Origin: CAZLBV01 sp964557845
Lineage (GTDB): Bacteria; Acidobacteriota; Aminicenantia; Aminicenantales; Aminicenantaceae
Direction of reading: 5' to 3'
Assembly (NCBI GenBank): GCA_964557845.1
Contig: CAZLBV010000152.1
Location: 1-15,725 of the forward strand
Length of the DNA: 15,725 nucleotides
Part shown: positions 7,179 through 14,730 of the stretch, one piece after another
Numbering within the stretch: the stretch's first letter is position 1
How the letters are laid out: the number at the start of each line of letters is the position of its first letter
Made by a program: the position numbers and the translations under genes
Notes under the pieces: model-generated
Databases searched by the model: none
What the model saw: only the letters and a program-made list of their open reading frames with translations
Told to the model about the DNA's origin: nothing

Positions 7179-7253
7179 CGGAAACCGAGTTTGGTTTTTC
7201 TGGGTGTTCTCCCATTTTTTTATGCCGGCGCTAAAAATAATGCCCCAGGAATA

Positions 7254-7281
7254 CGAAAAGCCGGCCTGGATGTACTGCCGG
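7254..7281 (-). terminator. Weak candidate terminator after trpA
   Basis: Just after the trpA stop, the minus strand has CCGGC, an 11-nt spacer and GCCGG (7261-7281), followed by CTTTTCG. The stem is only 5 bp and the T run only four. A third copy of the GCCGGC palindrome at 7224-7229 could form competing pairings. Termination may be partial, with some readthrough into the downstream operon. Confidence 0.3.
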
Positions 7282-7283
7282 TA

Positions 7284-8069
7284 TTAAGGGGCAGTAGTTT
7301 CCCTATTCCGCCATTCTTTTAAAAATTTTCTAATCCCTGATAAACCCGATCTCCTATAAAGATTTATTATATGACTTCCCACAACAGCTATATCAGCCGA
7401 TCCCTCAAGCTGCTTGATCTGGGAAAGAGAAGAAAGGCCAAAACCCGCAGCAAGGGGAAGACGGGATTTTTCTTTGACTTTCTTCAGAAAGTTTATCCCC
7501 TCTCCCTCTATTCTCTTAACTGCACCGGTAATCCCGACTCTTAACGTAATATAGATAAAACCTTTTGATATTGCTAAAAACTTTTCAAGCCTCTCTTCGT
7601 CTGTATCGGGAGAAATAACATTGATGGGATAAACTCCGTCTCTGAAAGCGTAATCGAAGAACCCTTCGACCTTTTCATCAAAGGTCAGATCAGGAACGAT
7701 GAGCCCGGAAAGGCCGCAGCTTTTTGACTTCTTCACGAATTCTTCGAAACCCATCCGGAAAGGTATATTGGCATAAGTCATAAATAGGAGGGGAATATTT
7801 ATTTTTTTATTCAGACTCTCAGCCAACTTGAAACATTGAGACGGAGTTATCCCGTTTTCGAGAGCGATCCGGTTTGCTTCCATAATGGTCGAGCCGTCTG
7901 CCAGAGGATCAGAAAAAGGAATCTGGATCTCAATAAGGTCGGCTCCTTCCCCTGCCATTGTCAGGGCGATCTCAAAAGATCTCTTAAAGTCCGGATATCC
8001 GGCCACTATGTGCGTCATCAGCTTCAATCCTTCTTTTTCCAAGAAAACACGGTCGATCGGATTAATCAT
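7284..8069 (-). CDS. trpA: Tryptophan synthase alpha subunit
   Basis: TrpA cleaves indole-3-glycerol phosphate to indole and glyceraldehyde 3-phosphate, and passes indole through a tunnel to TrpB in the alpha2-beta2 complex. The 261-aa TIM barrel has the catalytic Glu47 and Asp58 within IEIQIPFSDPLADGS (46-60), matching Glu49 and Asp60 of the enteric enzyme. It also has GLIVPDL and the phosphate-loop segment RVGITGAV. The start at 8069 is chosen because AGAGG lies 6 nt upstream and it aligns with normal TrpA N-termini. An ATG at 8111 in the same frame would add 14 unsupported residues. It overlaps trpB by 8 nt and is the last gene of the operon. Confidence 0.97.
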   Translation of the reverse strand: MINPIDRVFLEKEGLKLMTHIVAGYPDFKRSFEIALTMAGEGADLIEIQIPFSDPLADGSTIMEANRIALENGITPSQCFKLAESLNKKINIPLLFMTYANIPFRMGFEEFVKKSKSCGLSGLIVPDLTFDEKVEGFFDYAFRDGVYPINVISPDTDEERLEKFLAISKGFIYITLRVGITGAVKRIEGEGINFLKKVKEKSRLPLAAGFGLSSLSQIKQLEGSADIAVVGSHIINLYRRSGLSGIRKFLKEWRNRETTAP

Positions 8070-9294
8070 TTTTTGCCTCTTTTCGTAAAAACCGGACCCA
8101 GTTTTCGCCATCGATCTTCTTGGCCGTTATAAAAATATCCTTATCGCCCCTCCCTGATACATTGACAACCATGATCTTATCCGGATCATATTGTCCGGCC
8201 TTTTTTATGGCCCAGTAAAGGGCATGGGCTGATTCCAGAGCAGGAATAATTCCTTCCAAAGAGGCCAGTTTTTTGTATCCTGCTATGGCTTCTTCATCGC
8301 TTGCTTTTTCGAAACTGATCACACCCTTATTACGAAGAAAGGTCAGCTCAGGCCCTATTCCCGGATAGTCCAGGCCGGCGCTTACAGAATGGGTGGGCCC
8401 AAGCTGCCCGTATCTATCCTGGATAAAATAGGATTTATAGCCCTGGGCAATTCCAGCCCGGCTGTATCGACTGAACCGCAGGGAGTTTTCGCCGAAACCG
8501 CTTCCTCTTCCTCCGGCTTCAACTGCGATAAACTTGATGTTTTTTTCTTTAAGAAAGGGATAAAAAAACCCCATGGCATTTGACCCCCCGCCGCAGCAGG
8601 CGATCATCACATCCGGGAGCCTGCCTTCCAGTTCAAGGATTTGTTTTTTAACTTCTTTTCCGATAATTGACTGAAAATCACGGACTATCACCGGGTAAGG
8701 ATAAGGGCCCACGACCGAACCCAGAAGATAATGGGTGTCTTTGAGGTTTTCGATCCAATGCTTCAAGGCCATATTAACGGCATCCTTAAGAGTTTTTGTT
8801 CCCTCCTTAACAGGAATTACCTCTGCTCCCAAGAGCCTCATAGAGAAGACGTTGGGGTACTGCCTTTTCATGTCAACCTCTCCCATATAAACAATACATT
8901 TAAGGCCGAACTTGGCACAGACAGAGGCCGTAGCCAAACCATGCTGACCAGCTCCGGTTTCAGCCACTATCTTCTTTTTGCCCATTTTTTTAGCCAGCAA
9001 AGCTTGACCAATGACATTATTGATCTTATGAGCGCCGGTGTGAGCCAGTCCTTCCAGCTTCAAATAAATTTTCCCTCCTCTGCAGGCTGAAGTCAGATTC
9101 TCAGCAAAATAAAGCGGAGTAGGCCTCCCGCAGTAGTTCCGGAGAAGAAAAGCAAGCTCATCTTTAAAGGCTTTTTCTCTCTTAAAGAAAAAATAGGCCT
9201 CCTCAAGCTCATTGAGGGCCGGAATGAGCATCTCAGGAACGAAACGCCCTCCAAAATCTCCAAAATATCGATTGAATTGCTTAACGCTGTTCAT
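8062..9294 (-). CDS. trpB: Tryptophan synthase beta subunit
   Basis: TrpB is the PLP enzyme that joins indole and L-serine to give L-tryptophan. At 410 aa it is a standard TrpB1, the form that partners TrpA. It shows FGGRFVPEML (14-23), the PLP lysine in HTGAHKINN (Lys90), the catalytic ETGAGQHG (112-119, with Glu112), and the phosphate-binding CGGGSNAMG. The start at 9294 is supported by GAGGAG just upstream and by alignment of FNRYFGDFGGRF with known N-termini. The open frame continues 43 codons further upstream, but those residues are the trpF 3' end in another frame and look non-coding. It overlaps trpF by 14 nt and trpA by 8 nt. Confidence 0.98.
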   Translation of the reverse strand: MNSVKQFNRYFGDFGGRFVPEMLIPALNELEEAYFFFKREKAFKDELAFLLRNYCGRPTPLYFAENLTSACRGGKIYLKLEGLAHTGAHKINNVIGQALLAKKMGKKKIVAETGAGQHGLATASVCAKFGLKCIVYMGEVDMKRQYPNVFSMRLLGAEVIPVKEGTKTLKDAVNMALKHWIENLKDTHYLLGSVVGPYPYPVIVRDFQSIIGKEVKKQILELEGRLPDVMIACCGGGSNAMGFFYPFLKEKNIKFIAVEAGGRGSGFGENSLRFSRYSRAGIAQGYKSYFIQDRYGQLGPTHSVSAGLDYPGIGPELTFLRNKGVISFEKASDEEAIAGYKKLASLEGIIPALESAHALYWAIKKAGQYDPDKIMVVNVSGRGDKDIFITAKKIDGENWVRFLRKEAKND

Positions 9295-9913
9295 TTTCTC
9301 CTCTGATTCGCTGGATAATGGAAAAAAACTTGAGCATCTTTTCCCTGCTTTTTTTACCCGGGTATTCCTCAAGCCAGCTCGAGACATCGATCCCGTAAGG
9401 TTGCAGGGAAGAGACTGCTTCAATATTCTCAGAGCTGATGCCGCCCGCGATCACAACCTGAAACCCGTTATCAACGGCTTCCTGAGCGATTTTCCAGTCA
9501 AAGGGTAAGGAGGTTCCACCCGGTTTATCCCTGACGAAGGTATCCAGCAGATATGTCCCGCAGTCATAAAGGTTCATTTGCTCAAGTGATTTTCTGTCTC
9601 TAACTCTGATAACCTTCCAAAAAGGCAGACCGAGCTCCCGGCAGAAATCCGGTGATTCATCCCCGTGAAGCTGGACAATATCCAATCCTGTCTCGTTGTA
9701 TATTTTTTTAATGTTTTCAATGGATTCATTAACAAAAACACCGACTTTTTTTACAGGCAAAGAAAAATGCTTTGAGATATTTTGGACAAATCGCGGTGAA
9801 ACATAACGGGGTGATGATCTATAAAAAACAAAACCGGCAAAATCTGTTCCCAGCGAAGCAGCCGCTAAGTAATCCTCAACATTGGTTATTCCGCAGATTT
9901 TAACTTTAAGCAT
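9281..9913 (-). CDS. trpF: Phosphoribosylanthranilate isomerase
   Basis: TrpF converts N-(5'-phosphoribosyl)anthranilate to the carboxyphenylamino-deoxyribulose phosphate by an Amadori rearrangement. It is a 210-aa stand-alone TIM barrel. The general base Cys7 lies in KICGIT (5-10) and the general acid Asp124 in YLLDT (121-125). VQLHGDE (80-86), AGGIS (156-160) and DVSS (176-179) mark the later strands. At residue 180 a tryptophan follows DVSS, where most homologues have a small residue (usually DVSSGVE), next to the phosphate-binding region. The ATG has GGGAG about 7 nt upstream inside trpC, and the genes overlap by 8 nt. The catalytic residues are intact, so activity is expected. Confidence 0.96.
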   Translation of the reverse strand: MLKVKICGITNVEDYLAAASLGTDFAGFVFYRSSPRYVSPRFVQNISKHFSLPVKKVGVFVNESIENIKKIYNETGLDIVQLHGDESPDFCRELGLPFWKVIRVRDRKSLEQMNLYDCGTYLLDTFVRDKPGGTSLPFDWKIAQEAVDNGFQVVIAGGISSENIEAVSSLQPYGIDVSSWLEEYPGKKSREKMLKFFSIIQRIRGENEQR

Positions 9914-10676
9914 TCATCAGCTCCCTTAAGGTTTCCCCGGGAGATGGAGAGGAACAGAGAATCTCGCCTACCAGGACTCCTGAAAATCCGGCATCTTTGA
10001 GTTCCCGGATATGAGAAGGAGAATGAAGGCCGGATTCACTGATAACTCTGATGGATTCCGGAATAAGCTTTTTCAACCTGAGCGATGTTTTCCTATCAAC
10101 CTCAAAAGTTTCCAAATTCCTGTTATTGATCCCGATAATGTCAGGATTGAGCTTCAATACCCGGAAAAGCTCCTCTTCACTGTTAACCTCAAGAAGCACC
10201 TGAAGATTCAAATTCAAGGCTTCTGCATATAAGTTTTTCAGTTTTTCTTCATCCAGACAGGCAGCAATCAGAAGTATAAAATCGGCGCCTAGGTTGTATG
10301 ATTCATATATCTGGTAAGGGTGAATGAGAAAATCTTTTCTGAGCACGGGAATCTCCACATTTGTTTTAACGGCTGTCAAGTCCTCTTTTGAGCCAAGAAA
10401 ATAATTTTTTTCCGTTAACACAGAAACAGCGCCTGCTCCTGCTTGCTCGTATTCTTCAGCCAGCCCGATAACATCAAGCCTTTTATTAATAATACCTTTC
10501 GAAGGAGACGCCTTTTTCACTTCAGCAATGAAGAAAAAGCCTTGCTCCATAAGCGTACGGACATCAAAAGGCGGCTTTCTTTCAAGGAGTCTGAAAGAAT
10601 CGGGATGGAATGAATCAAATTTCTCTTTCTCATCAGTTGAAATCTGTTCAATGATCTGCTTTAGAATGGTGTTCAT
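9906..10676 (-). CDS. trpC: Indole-3-glycerol-phosphate synthase
   Basis: TrpC closes the indole ring, releasing CO2 and water. The 256-aa stand-alone enzyme has all the known active-site positions: Glu52 and Lys54 in IAEVKKASPSKG, Lys114 in VLRKDFL, Glu163 in LLEVN, Asn184 in GINNRNL, and Glu214-Ser215 in VISESGL. These correspond to Glu51, Lys53, Lys110, Glu159, Asn180, Glu210 and Ser211 of the Sulfolobus enzyme. The ATG overlaps the trpGD stop as ATGA (4 nt). The Shine-Dalgarno is weak (AGGA about 10 nt upstream), so translation probably relies on termination-reinitiation from trpGD. It is not fused to trpF, unlike in E. coli. Confidence 0.97.
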   Translation of the reverse strand: MNTILKQIIEQISTDEKEKFDSFHPDSFRLLERKPPFDVRTLMEQGFFFIAEVKKASPSKGIINKRLDVIGLAEEYEQAGAGAVSVLTEKNYFLGSKEDLTAVKTNVEIPVLRKDFLIHPYQIYESYNLGADFILLIAACLDEEKLKNLYAEALNLNLQVLLEVNSEEELFRVLKLNPDIIGINNRNLETFEVDRKTSLRLKKLIPESIRVISESGLHSPSHIRELKDAGFSGVLVGEILCSSPSPGETLRELMNA

Positions 10677-12262
10677 CCGTTCGTAATCCTGATAAGTTCT
10701 TCCAGCTTATTCAAGGCAGCACTGGAATCGATGGAAGCCTTAGCTTTCCTAACTGCCTCCTCTAAGGTCTGGGCTTCACCGGCCAGATAGATGGCGGCAG
10801 CCGCATTAAGGACAACTATATCCCTGCGCGGGCCTGTTTCTCCTCCCAGTATGGAGAGGACGATCTCACAGTTGGTTTTAAGGTCTCCTCCTCTTAGGTC
10901 TTCTTTTCGGCAGAAGCTGAATCCATAATTACGCGGGTCGAACATCAGCCGTCTCATCCAGCCTTGTTTGATCTCGATAACATTTGTCGGCCCGGTCAAG
11001 GTTATTTCATCGAGTCCGTCGCTCCCATGGACCACCATGGCTCTGGCCGTACCCAGGGTTATCAGAGCTCCGGCGATTTTTTCCATAATAGACTCATCAA
11101 AAACGCCAATGATCTGGCAGTCAGCCCCGGCCGGATTGGTCAGGGGGCCCAGCATGTTGAAGATAGTTCTGGTCCCCATTTCCACTCTAACCGGCACGGC
11201 ATGCTTCATCGAAAGATGGAGCTTGGGAGCAAAAAGAAAGGCGATCCCCACCTTCTTAAGAGCTTCTTCAATAGTCTTGGGACCAGGATTAAGGTTGACC
11301 CCCAGAGCTTCCATGAGGTCGGCGCTGCCGCATCTTGAAGTAATGGAGCGGTTTCCGTGTTTGGCCACACAGATCCCTGCCCCGGCAGTAACAAAAGCAG
11401 CACAAGTGGAGATATTGAAAGTTCCGCTCCCATCGCCGCCGGTGCCGCAGGTATCAACCAGCATTCTTCCTTCAGGTTTTTTTATCGGCACGGCCTTTTT
11501 TCTCATTATTCTGACAAATCCGGTGATCTCTGAAGCTGATTCCCCCTTTATGGCCAGGGAGGTCAGGAAAGATGCGATCTGAGCAGCCGTAGCTGAGCCA
11601 GAGGTGATCTCATTCATGACTTTTTCAGCCTCGTCTTCACTCAAGTCCTGGCTGGCGGATATTTTCTTAACAGCCGACTGAATAATAGTGGGTGAAGGCT
11701 GCGGGCTCAGAAAATTCATCAGAAGTTCAGAACCATAAGCTGTCCCGATTGATTCCGGATGAAATTGCAGACCCTCCACAGTGTAAAGCTTGTGCCTGAC
11801 AGCCATAATTTCATTGTCCTCTGTCCAGGCAGAAATCTCGAGTTCCTCAGGAAAGACGGTCCGGTCAATAAGAAGCGAATGGTAGCGAATGGCTGATAAG
11901 GGACTCTTAATCCGGGAAAAGATCTCTTTTCCGTCATGGTAAATATCAGACGGCTTTCCATGAAAGAGGTTTGCCGCCTTCACAATTTTAGCTCCGAAAG
12001 CGACTCCAATAGCCTGGTGTCCCAAACATATGCCGAGAATCGGTATTTTTCCGGAAAATCTTTTGATGAGTTCAACGCAGATTCCCGCGTTTTCAGGCCT
12101 GCCTGGTCCAGGTGAAAGGATAATATGCGAGGGAGATATTTCCTCTATCCAGGCAACGTCTACGGCATCGTTTCTTTTGACCATAACCTCTTGCCCGGCC
12201 TTTCTTAATAACTGATAAATATTAAAGGTGAAAGAATCATAGTTATCGATGAGTAGAATCAT
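10673..12262 (-). CDS. trpGD: Fused anthranilate synthase glutaminase and anthranilate phosphoribosyltransferase
   Basis: This 529-aa protein has two enzymes. Residues 1-185 are the TrpG class I glutamine amidotransferase, which supplies ammonia to TrpE. Its parts are LIDNYDSFTFN (4-14), SPGPGRP (50-56), and the triad of Cys79 in GICLGHQ with His168 and Glu170 in FHPES. A short linker (about 186-195, proline-rich) leads to TrpD, which transfers phosphoribosyl from PRPP to anthranilate: GTGGDG (273-278), NIST (283-286), KHGNR (301-305). The start at 12262 is supported by GGAGGAGG about 5 nt upstream and the ATGA overlap with trpE; a start six codons earlier is possible but unlikely. The fusion reads through in one frame with no internal start site. 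The same fusion occurs in E. coli and Thermotoga. Confidence 0.97.
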   Translation of the reverse strand: MILLIDNYDSFTFNIYQLLRKAGQEVMVKRNDAVDVAWIEEISPSHIILSPGPGRPENAGICVELIKRFSGKIPILGICLGHQAIGVAFGAKIVKAANLFHGKPSDIYHDGKEIFSRIKSPLSAIRYHSLLIDRTVFPEELEISAWTEDNEIMAVRHKLYTVEGLQFHPESIGTAYGSELLMNFLSPQPSPTIIQSAVKKISASQDLSEDEAEKVMNEITSGSATAAQIASFLTSLAIKGESASEITGFVRIMRKKAVPIKKPEGRMLVDTCGTGGDGSGTFNISTCAAFVTAGAGICVAKHGNRSITSRCGSADLMEALGVNLNPGPKTIEEALKKVGIAFLFAPKLHLSMKHAVPVRVEMGTRTIFNMLGPLTNPAGADCQIIGVFDESIMEKIAGALITLGTARAMVVHGSDGLDEITLTGPTNVIEIKQGWMRRLMFDPRNYGFSFCRKEDLRGGDLKTNCEIVLSILGGETGPRRDIVVLNAAAAIYLAGEAQTLEEAVRKAKASIDSSAALNKLEELIRITNG

Positions 12263-13731
12263 GGAGTCCTCCTCCGGCAAGTATTCTCAACCGCTTTAAA
12301 GAGAGCTCCGGCCTTGTTGCAGGATTCCTGGTATTCTTTTTCCGGAATAGAATCTGCCACAATACCAGCCCCTGCCTGGACTGCAGCTATGCCATCTTTG
12401 ATGAGCATGGTTCTAATGGTGATACAGGAATCTAGATTGCCGTTAAATCCAAGGTAAAAAACCATTCCTCCATAGACTCCTCGCCGCTCCGGTTCCAGTT
12501 CATGAATGATCTGCATGGCCCTTATTTTAGGAGCACCGGTCAGAGTGCCGGCAGGGAAAACAGCCGGAATTAGATCAAAAACATCCTTTGAATCATCCAT
12601 TTCCGCTTTAACGGTGGAAACTATGTGCATGACATGGGAGTATCTTTCAATGCTCATGAAATCCGTAACCTCAACGCTCCCGGGTTTGGAGACTCTTCCC
12701 AGGTCATTTCTGGCTAGATCAACGAGCATCATGTGCTCTGCCCTCTCTTTCTCATCAGCCAGAAGCTCTCTCGCTATTCGGGAATCTTCTGAAACTGTAG
12801 TACCTCTGGGACGGGTTCCGGCAATAGGTTTGATCAAAAGCTCTTTTCCCTGAAGTTTTACCATGACTTCAGGCGAGGAACCGATCAGGAAAAAATCATC
12901 AAAGTCCATATAAAAGAGGTAAGGCGAAGGATTAATAATTCGCAGGGTTTTATAGATCTCGAACTCATCGCATTTCTGCTGGACCTGAAATTTCTGCGAG
13001 AGGACAACCTGAATAACCTCGCCTTCCTCAATATATGTTTTGCTCTTTCGCACACCCTCTAGAAAATGATCCTTTGTCATATTACTCTGGAATCCAGACC
13101 ACCAGCTTGAAGGCTTTTTCTTAGGAAGTTCAAGTTTCCGGAAGAGCATTTCTTTCATCGATTCAATCTTGTTAAGGGCTTTTTGATACTCTTTTTCCGG
13201 TTTTTTCCTGGGGAAGGTGGTAACAATTGTGAATATGATCCTTTTAACTGAATCGTAAACAAGAATAATTTCGGGGATAACCATGAGCATGTCAGGAATT
13301 CCATTCTTATTCTCTTTGACCGGAATATTCTCAAAATACTGGATGGCCTCATAACCGATATATCCGATCGCCCCGCCGAAAAAAGGAGGGAGCCCCTCAT
13401 AGGCTGGCACTTTAATTTTTGAGAAATATTCTCTTACTGCTGGCAACGGGTTTTTCATCTCCTTTTCTTCTCTCAAGGAAGCTTCTCCGTTATTCTCAAT
13501 AATGGAAACAGTGTTTCCGACTGCTTTGATGGTGCATTTTTTACTCAGAGTAATAATAGAAAACCGCCCCACATTTTCCCCTTTTTCTACTGACTCAAGC
13601 AGGAATTTTGCGCCGGTTTTTAAATAGATGGAAAGCGGGGTTTCAAAATCAGCCCTGATCTCAGAATAGACAGGGATGACGGTGAATTTTTTCGCATCTT
13701 CAAGATATTTTTTTAGATCAGGATAACACAT
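12259..13731 (-). CDS. trpE: Anthranilate synthase component I
   Basis: TrpE makes anthranilate from chorismate with ammonia delivered by TrpG. The 490-aa protein has the regulatory N-terminal domain with LLES (44-47) and the nearby GRFSII, the element that binds tryptophan in feedback-inhibited enzymes, so feedback inhibition is likely. The chorismate-binding domain covers about 215-485: IAGTRPRG (303-310), ERAEHMMLVDLARNDLGR (329-346), GTLTGAPKIRAM (395-406), and QAGAGIVADS (452-461). These patterns favour TrpE over the para-aminobenzoate synthase PabB, and the operon context agrees. The ATG directly follows the aroC stop with no gap, and GGAGGAGG lies 5 nt upstream inside aroC. Confidence 0.98.
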   Translation of the reverse strand: MCYPDLKKYLEDAKKFTVIPVYSEIRADFETPLSIYLKTGAKFLLESVEKGENVGRFSIITLSKKCTIKAVGNTVSIIENNGEASLREEKEMKNPLPAVREYFSKIKVPAYEGLPPFFGGAIGYIGYEAIQYFENIPVKENKNGIPDMLMVIPEIILVYDSVKRIIFTIVTTFPRKKPEKEYQKALNKIESMKEMLFRKLELPKKKPSSWWSGFQSNMTKDHFLEGVRKSKTYIEEGEVIQVVLSQKFQVQQKCDEFEIYKTLRIINPSPYLFYMDFDDFFLIGSSPEVMVKLQGKELLIKPIAGTRPRGTTVSEDSRIARELLADEKERAEHMMLVDLARNDLGRVSKPGSVEVTDFMSIERYSHVMHIVSTVKAEMDDSKDVFDLIPAVFPAGTLTGAPKIRAMQIIHELEPERRGVYGGMVFYLGFNGNLDSCITIRTMLIKDGIAAVQAGAGIVADSIPEKEYQESCNKAGALFKAVENTCRRRTP

Positions 13732-14730
13732 TTAATCCTCCTCCAATTTTCTTTCCCAAGTTTTCTGGATCAGCATCAGATCAGCCAAAACACAGGCAGT
13801 TACTGCCTCGACTATAACCGGTGTACGCAGGGCAAAACAGGCATCATGCCTTCCTTTAATGACCAGATCGTCAATCTCTCCACTTAAAAGATTGATCGTC
13901 TTTTGAGGTTTTGGAATACTGGATGGAGGCCGGACTGCTGCCCGGAAAACAAGGGCATTTCCGTTGGTAATACCTCCATTTATTCCTCCTGAATGGTTGG
14001 TCGAAGTCTTACCCTTAACGTTTATAATGGGGTCATTGTAAACGCTTCCTGGCATGCGGGCTGAAGAAAACCCGGAACCGAACTCTATTCCTTTGATTCC
14101 GGGAATGGAAAAAACAAGATGGGAAACAAGCGATTCAACCGAATCAAAAAAAGGCTCACCCAGACAGGGCGGTACTTTTTCGGCTGTACATTCAATAATC
14201 CCGCCGATGGAATCCCTGCTCTGGACGGCTTCCTTTACGGCCTTTTCAATTTCGGCCGTGCCTCCGGCCTCAATAATTTTGGCTCTGACGCAAATCGGAC
14301 TGATGGTCTTTTTGGCGATGACTCCCGCTGCCACCAGCGCTACCGTCATTCGGCCTGAAAATTGTCCGCTTCCTCTGTAATCATTAAACCCGGAAAATTT
14401 TTTAGCGGACGTTAAGTCCGCATGTCCAGGCCGGGGAAGGTGCCGGATGTTCTCATAGTCTTCGCTTTTTTCTTCTGTATTTCTAAAAGCGATATAAATA
14501 GGAGCTCCGGTGGATTTCCCCGCCAAAACTCCGCTTCGAATAAGAGGAACATCCTTTTCCTGCCTTTCGGTTGTCCCTAAAGCATGAGATCTTCTCCTAT
14601 CCAGGTCTTCTTTAAAATCAGCAGCAGATAAAGATAAGCCCGGAGAACAGCCGTCGATCAAACATCCCACTCCCCAGCCGTGAGATTCACCGAAGATAGA
14701 TATTCTGAAGATTCTTCCAAAACTATTCAT
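13732..14730 (-). CDS. aroC: Chorismate synthase
   Basis: AroC uses reduced FMN to eliminate phosphate from 5-enolpyruvylshikimate 3-phosphate and give chorismate, the substrate of TrpE encoded next. The protein is 332 aa, slightly shorter than the usual 350-390. It has FGESHGWGVG (13-22) with the conserved His17, RPGHAD (100-105), GGINGGITNGN (248-258) and KGRHDACFALRTPVIVEA (292-309). At 119-127 it reads RGSGQFSGR, where many AroC have RGGGRSSAR; clostridial-type enzymes have a similar FSGR form. The start at 14730 is supported by GGAGGG about 8 nt upstream and by the standard N-terminus. The open frame upstream of it belongs to the shadow of aroA. It overlaps aroA by 8 nt. Confidence 0.96.
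   Translation of the reverse strand: MNSFGRIFRISIFGESHGWGVGCLIDGCSPGLSLSAADFKEDLDRRRSHALGTTERQEKDVPLIRSGVLAGKSTGAPIYIAFRNTEEKSEDYENIRHLPRPGHADLTSAKKFSGFNDYRGSGQFSGRMTVALVAAGVIAKKTISPICVRAKIIEAGGTAEIEKAVKEAVQSRDSIGGIIECTAEKVPPCLGEPFFDSVESLVSHLVFSIPGIKGIEFGSGFSSARMPGSVYNDPIINVKGKTSTNHSGGINGGITNGNALVFRAAVRPPSSIPKPQKTINLLSGEIDDLVIKGRHDACFALRTPVIVEAVTACVLADLMLIQKTWERKLEED

Larger units (their letters stand above)
7143..7322 (+). other. Possible small leaderless ORF (59 aa), doubtful
   Basis: An ATG at 7143, a few bases after the extended -10 box, opens 59 codons to a TAA at 7320-7322. The last 39 nt overlap the 3' end of trpA on the other strand. The product is basic, with one short hydrophobic run (SLVFLGVLPFFYAGA), and resembles nothing I know. 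There is no Shine-Dalgarno. It may be chance, or the RNA may be an antisense transcript without coding function. Confidence 0.12.

Noticed and set aside
7224..7281. Three GCCGG-containing short repeats after trpA
   Set aside because: They are 5-6 bp, irregularly spaced and have no longer flanking similarity, so they are not an array or a mobile-element end; only the terminator-like pairing was kept, at low confidence.
8070..8111. Earlier start for trpA at 8111
   Set aside because: The added residues overlap the trpB coding end, no Shine-Dalgarno is placed for it, and TrpA families begin near the ATG at 8069.
9295..9423. Earlier start for trpB at 9423
   Set aside because: The 43 extra codons are the 3' end of trpF in another frame; the ATG at 9294 has a good Shine-Dalgarno and the standard N-terminus.
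10968..11582. Plus-strand open frame of 204 codons
   Set aside because: It is the antisense shadow of the TrpD part of trpGD, with low-complexity composition and no recognisable domain.
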